DNA from: Lichenicola sp964249735
Lineage (GTDB): Bacteria > Pseudomonadota > Alphaproteobacteria > Acetobacterales > Acetobacteraceae
Reading direction: 5' to 3'
DNA length: 8,753 nucleotides
Assembly: GCA_964249735.1 (NCBI GenBank)
Contig: CAXUDP010000133.1
Location: forward strand, 1-8,753
In this document: one piece after another, positions 6,315-8,753 of the stretch
Numbering within the stretch: the first letter of the stretch is position 1
Layout: every line of letters starts with the position of its first letter
Translations under genes and position numbers: made by a program
The notes under the pieces: generated by a model
Database searches by the model: none
The model's input: only the letters and a program-made list of their open reading frames with translations
Told to the model about the DNA's origin: nothing

Positions 6315-7726
6315 TCAGGAAGGGCGGCCGATCGCGTTGGCCATGGCGGCGTCGACGGCCTCCTCGGCCAGAAGGCGTCGGGCGAAATCGGTCACCTGCC
6401 GGGACAGGTGATCGTTCAGCGAGCGGTCCTGGTGAAGCCGCAGGATCATGTCCGCCATCGCGGCGTCGTTTCCGACCACCAGCGGCAGAAGGTTTGTCGG
6501 CAGGTCCAGTCCCTCGGCCGCCACGGTCGAGCACACGCACGGGATGCCGGCGGCGAAGCTCTGCAGGACNNNNNNNNNNNNNNNNNNNNNNNNNNNNNNN
6601 NNNNNNNNNNNNNNNNNNNNNNNNNNNNNNNNNNNNNNNNNNNNNNNNNNNNNNNNNNNNNNNNNNNNNCGAACGGGACGTCGCAGGGCATGCACGGGAG
6701 CGACCACGGGATCACGTGCACGCGTTCGGCGGGAACGGATTGCCGGAGCAGGGCCGCCTCGACGGTGGAGTGGGTGATGACGGCGTCCGCGTTGCTCGCG
6801 GCCCAGAGCTCCTGCCTCCGCACCCGGTGCACCGCCGGCTTCATCTCCGGACGGTTCTCGAACACCGCCTGGCGGGCCAGCCGGAGGTGGTGCAGGTCCG
6901 CCACGCCGTAGACCAGGCGGGCGCGCGGCTGGTAGTGCCTGACCAGCGGCGCGTAGGCCGAGGCGACCGGCAGGCGGTGCAGGTAGGCGAGGTCGTACCG
7001 GCCGGCCTCGCGACGGAGGACCTCCTCGACCGAGCCGAACTCCGGCCGGCGGCACACGCGGATGCCGGCCTGGTCGAGCGGGCCGGACGCCGCGTCGGCA
7101 GCGGGCATGGACTGGGCCGCGAAGGTGACGCGGCAGCCGAGGCGTTGCAGCGAGCGCATGTGCGACAGGATGGCGACGGAGCCGCCGTCGCGGTTCGGGT
7201 CGGGCAGGTGGGCGTCGATGACCAGGGCGTGGGGCGCCGGCGGTACCGGCTGCGTGCCCGGTGGCGCGTCGTGCGCCGGCGCAGGGCGGCGGCGGTCCGC
7301 ACGGGCCTGCAGGAGCAGCTCGCCCTGCCCGAGCAGGAAGTCGTGGCGCCGCGCGGCTTCGGCGTCGTCGGCGAAGCCCAGCAGGGCGGCGGTGAAGGCG
7401 GCGCGCGCGGCGTCGTCGAAGTCGGAGGACGGGTCGAGCCGCAACGGCGAGCCCGGCATGTCCTCGCCCGAGCCCTCGGCGCGGAGGTGGATCAGCCAGG
7501 CGCGTGTCGGGTCGAGCGGGGGCCGGAGCACGACGTCGAAGCCGAACCGGCCGTTGCCGATGCCGGCCGCCTGGAGGTCCGGACGGTGCCGGTTGGCGAC
7601 CACGCGCTCCAGCAGCCGGTCGTCGGCGGTCAGCAGCAGGCAGACCGGAGCGTCGGGGGACAGCCCGCTGCGGACCCATCCCCTCATCCGGCTCCGGTCG
7701 GCCTCGTCGATCGAGCCGGTCAGCAT
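6315..7726 (-). CDS. Glycosyltransferase with N-terminal Hint-associated domain (interrupted by an assembly gap)
   Basis: The 352 residues before the gap contain three parts. Residues 2-68 are a domain homologous to the end of the neighbouring Hint protein (RGW, ANRHRPDLQAAGIGNGRFGF). Residues about 100-165 form a helical, Pro-rich linker. From 166 comes a GT4-like N-terminal Rossmann domain (ALVIDAHLPDPNRDGGS, then RSLQRLGCRVTFAA; ADAVITHS at 313-320; VHVIPWS). After the gap, 84 residues close a GT-B fold (VLQSFAAGIPCVCSTVAAEG, then LDLP). The product probably transfers a sugar from an activated donor in the cytoplasm; donor and acceptor are unknown. The two halves are out of phase across the 100 N, which reflects arbitrary gap size, not necessarily a frameshift. 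ATG 7726 is the first in-frame start after the upstream gene's TGA. It has no Shine-Dalgarno sequence, so coupled translation from that gene 18 bases away is likely. Confidence 0.8.
6570..6669. other. Assembly gap 2 (100 N) inside the glycosyltransferase
   Basis: Exactly 100 N. The coding sequence on the two sides joins in frame only if the true gap length is 2 modulo 3. The missing part should hold the start of the second Rossmann domain and its donor-binding residues. In GT4 relatives that stretch is usually around 100 residues, so the real gap is probably well over 100 bases. Confidence 0.95.
7523..7723 (-). other. Shared accessory domain, copy 2 (start of the glycosyltransferase)
   Basis: Residues 2-68, LTGSIDEADRSRMRGW to FGFDVVLRP, pair with copy 1 along the whole length. 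The two copies are separated by only about 108 bases, so domain sharing by local duplication or fission and fusion is plausible. DNA identity looks low, which argues against a recent duplication. Confidence 0.7.
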
Positions 7727-7744
7727 GAAACAGGAGGAACGGCG

Positions 7745-8753
7745 TCAGGCCGCGCGGTGGTGCTGCAGGACCTCCAGGGTGGTGGCGTCGGCGGCGCGGC
7801 GGACCTCGATCGAAAGGCCGGCCGGCTGGTCCGGCAGGGCGAGATGGAACCCGTGGCAGCCGCTGCCGTAGCCGGCCCGTTGCAGGTCGTCGCGGAACAG
7901 GTTGGCGACTGTCCGGGCCACGATCCTGCCGCCGGCCAGCACCTCCAGGCAGGCTGGGACGTCGGGCCGGTCGGGATCCCGGGCCCAGCCGCGGACGACG
8001 TGGCCGTCCCACCCGTCGATGCGGCCGTGCAGCGTCCGGGTTGCGGCGGGTGTCCGTGCGACCCGGTCGTCGATGGCGCGCCTGATCCGGTCCAGCATCT
8101 CGCCGTCCTCGATCCGCGGGGCGCAGTAGGCGGCGGGGGCTGCGGGCCGGTCGCCGTAGCGCGCGCGGTAATCGGACACGTTGTGGAACATGTTGCGGCT
8201 GTTGTCGTCGACAAACGTTTCGGACGGCGCGTCCTCGGCCAGGATGACGTCGTGGCTGTCGAGCTCGACGTGGAAGTACTCGATCTCCGCACAGGCGGTG
8301 TCGCGCAGCACGCTGGTGCCGTTGACCAGGCATTCGGCCGGGACCAGGCAGCCGTGCAGGAACATGGCGTGCTTCGGCGACACGCGCAGGTCGCGGCGCG
8401 GCTGGTAGCGGTCGAGCGAGCCGGCCTTGAACAGGATGGGCTGCACGGCGGGGTTGGAGGCGAGGAACCGGCCGTTGTAGGCGCGGTGGCCGATCCACCG
8501 GATCGGCCGTGCGCCGCCGGTGAAGGTGGCGACGCGGTCGCCGATCCGCAGCGCCTCGACCGGGACGTTGCCGCGGTCGGTGCGGATGGCGGTGCCGCGG
8601 GCGTAGCAGGCGATGGAGATGTCCAGGCTGGGCGGCGAGTTCGACAACGGCTGCGCGCCGGCCGACAGCAGGAAGCTGGCCGTGGTGTAGTCGCCGTTGA
8701 AGGCGAGGGTCTGGCTGGTCTGGCCCTCGTCGATGGTCAGGATGCCGCCGCTG
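7745..8753 (-). CDS. Hint_2-domain protein, C-terminal part (runs off the window)
   Basis: 335 residues are visible, counted from the codon ending at 8752; the 5' end lies outside the window. Residues 1-30 (LTIDEGQTSQTLAFNGDYTT) look like the tail of a repetitive beta-rich surface or secreted region. A Hint domain follows, starting at Cys49 (IACYARGTAIRTDRG) with the VEALRIGDRV block. His128 sits in SPKHAMFL, the equivalent of the intein block B His. Then come NGTSV, HVELDSHDVILAE and VDDNSR. Hint domains cleave the peptide bond before the Cys by N-S acyl shift, so self-processing is possible but inferred. Residues 241-307 form a second domain (RGWARDPDRPDVPACLEVL) shared with the N-terminus of the downstream glycosyltransferase. 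TTG 8647 could be taken as a start, but the frame upstream is open and protein-like, so I treat the gene as partial. Confidence 0.82.
   Translation of the reverse strand, partial: SGGILTIDEGQTSQTLAFNGDYTTASFLLSAGAQPLSNSPPSLDISIACYARGTAIRTDRGNVPVEALRIGDRVATFTGGARPIRWIGHRAYNGRFLASNPAVQPILFKAGSLDRYQPRRDLRVSPKHAMFLHGCLVPAECLVNGTSVLRDTACAEIEYFHVELDSHDVILAEDAPSETFVDDNSRNMFHNVSDYRARYGDRPAAPAAYCAPRIEDGEMLDRIRRAIDDRVARTPAATRTLHGRIDGWDGHVVRGWARDPDRPDVPACLEVLAGGRIVARTVANLFRDDLQRAGYGSGCHGFHLALPDQPAGLSIEVRRAADATTLEVLQHHRAA
7832..8032 (-). other. Shared accessory domain, copy 1 (end of the Hint protein)
   Basis: About 67 residues, LHGRIDGWDGHVVRGW to HGFHLALPD. They align without gaps to residues 2-68 of the adjacent glycosyltransferase, with about 30 identical positions by eye. 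Conserved anchors are GxID, RGW, PDxPxCL, VAN, RxDLQ, AGxGxG and GF. I know similar stretches in Hint_2 proteins and glycosyltransferases of Acetobacteraceae, but not an established function. Confidence 0.7.

Noticed and set aside
6145..6540. A 131-codon minus-strand frame in the symporter-glycosyltransferase spacer
   Set aside because: It overlaps the real end of the transferase in another frame, has shadow-like Arg/Gly/Pro composition and no recognisable motif.
6570..8498. A minus-strand frame running from inside the Hint gene through the gap to the glycosyltransferase end
   Set aside because: Only the 84 residues after the gap are real. The rest is a shadow of the Hint and transferase genes and joins only because the gap length is arbitrary.
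8645..8647. TTG as the start codon of the Hint gene
   Set aside because: The frame stays open to the window edge with a plausible beta-rich sequence, there is no ribosome binding site, and Hint_2 proteins normally have sequence before the Hint Cys.

Overview
The window is high-GC bacterial DNA carrying two 100-base runs of N (scaffold gaps). The protein types and codon bias fit an alphaproteobacterium. A Hint_2-type protein next to a glycosyltransferase, with the two sharing a domain, points to Acetobacteraceae or a close relative. That placement is recalled from family patterns, not computed.

Layout, left to right. Bases 1-304 hold no gene I can name, but they contain a nested inverted repeat. 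On the minus strand, 305-1387 is an intact aldo/keto reductase. Divergent from it is the first 48 codons of a TetR-type repressor, which then stops (1463-1609). The short space between the two carries two palindromes that look like operators. From about 1610 the DNA becomes a mosaic of small pieces: a tiny exported protein (1699-1884, minus), then a ccdB toxin remnant with an early stop codon and a frameshift (2003-2303, minus), preceded by an intact ccdA antitoxin (2303-2542, minus).

The metabolic core is a glutathione-dependent formaldehyde oxidation pair on the minus strand. It consists of S-(hydroxymethyl)glutathione dehydrogenase (3514-4629) and S-formylglutathione hydrolase (2651-3514), whose stop and start codons overlap as TGATG. 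Together they convert the formaldehyde-glutathione adduct to formate and free glutathione. Upstream, across gap 1 (4638-4737), a DAACS-family (dicarboxylate/amino acid:cation) symporter is transcribed the other way (4791-6035).

The right end, convergent with the symporter, holds two minus-strand genes. The 3' part of a Hint-domain surface or secreted protein runs off the window edge (7745-8753). A family 4-like glycosyltransferase follows (6315-7726) and is interrupted by gap 2 (6570-6669). The last domain of the Hint protein and the first domain of the glycosyltransferase are clearly homologous. The two genes lie in the same reading frame, separated by one TGA and 18 bases. This shared module is the most interesting feature in the window. 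The broken ccdB with an intact ccdA, and the truncated repressor next to its intact reductase, are the next most interesting. I see no RNA genes, CRISPR array or complete insertion sequence.
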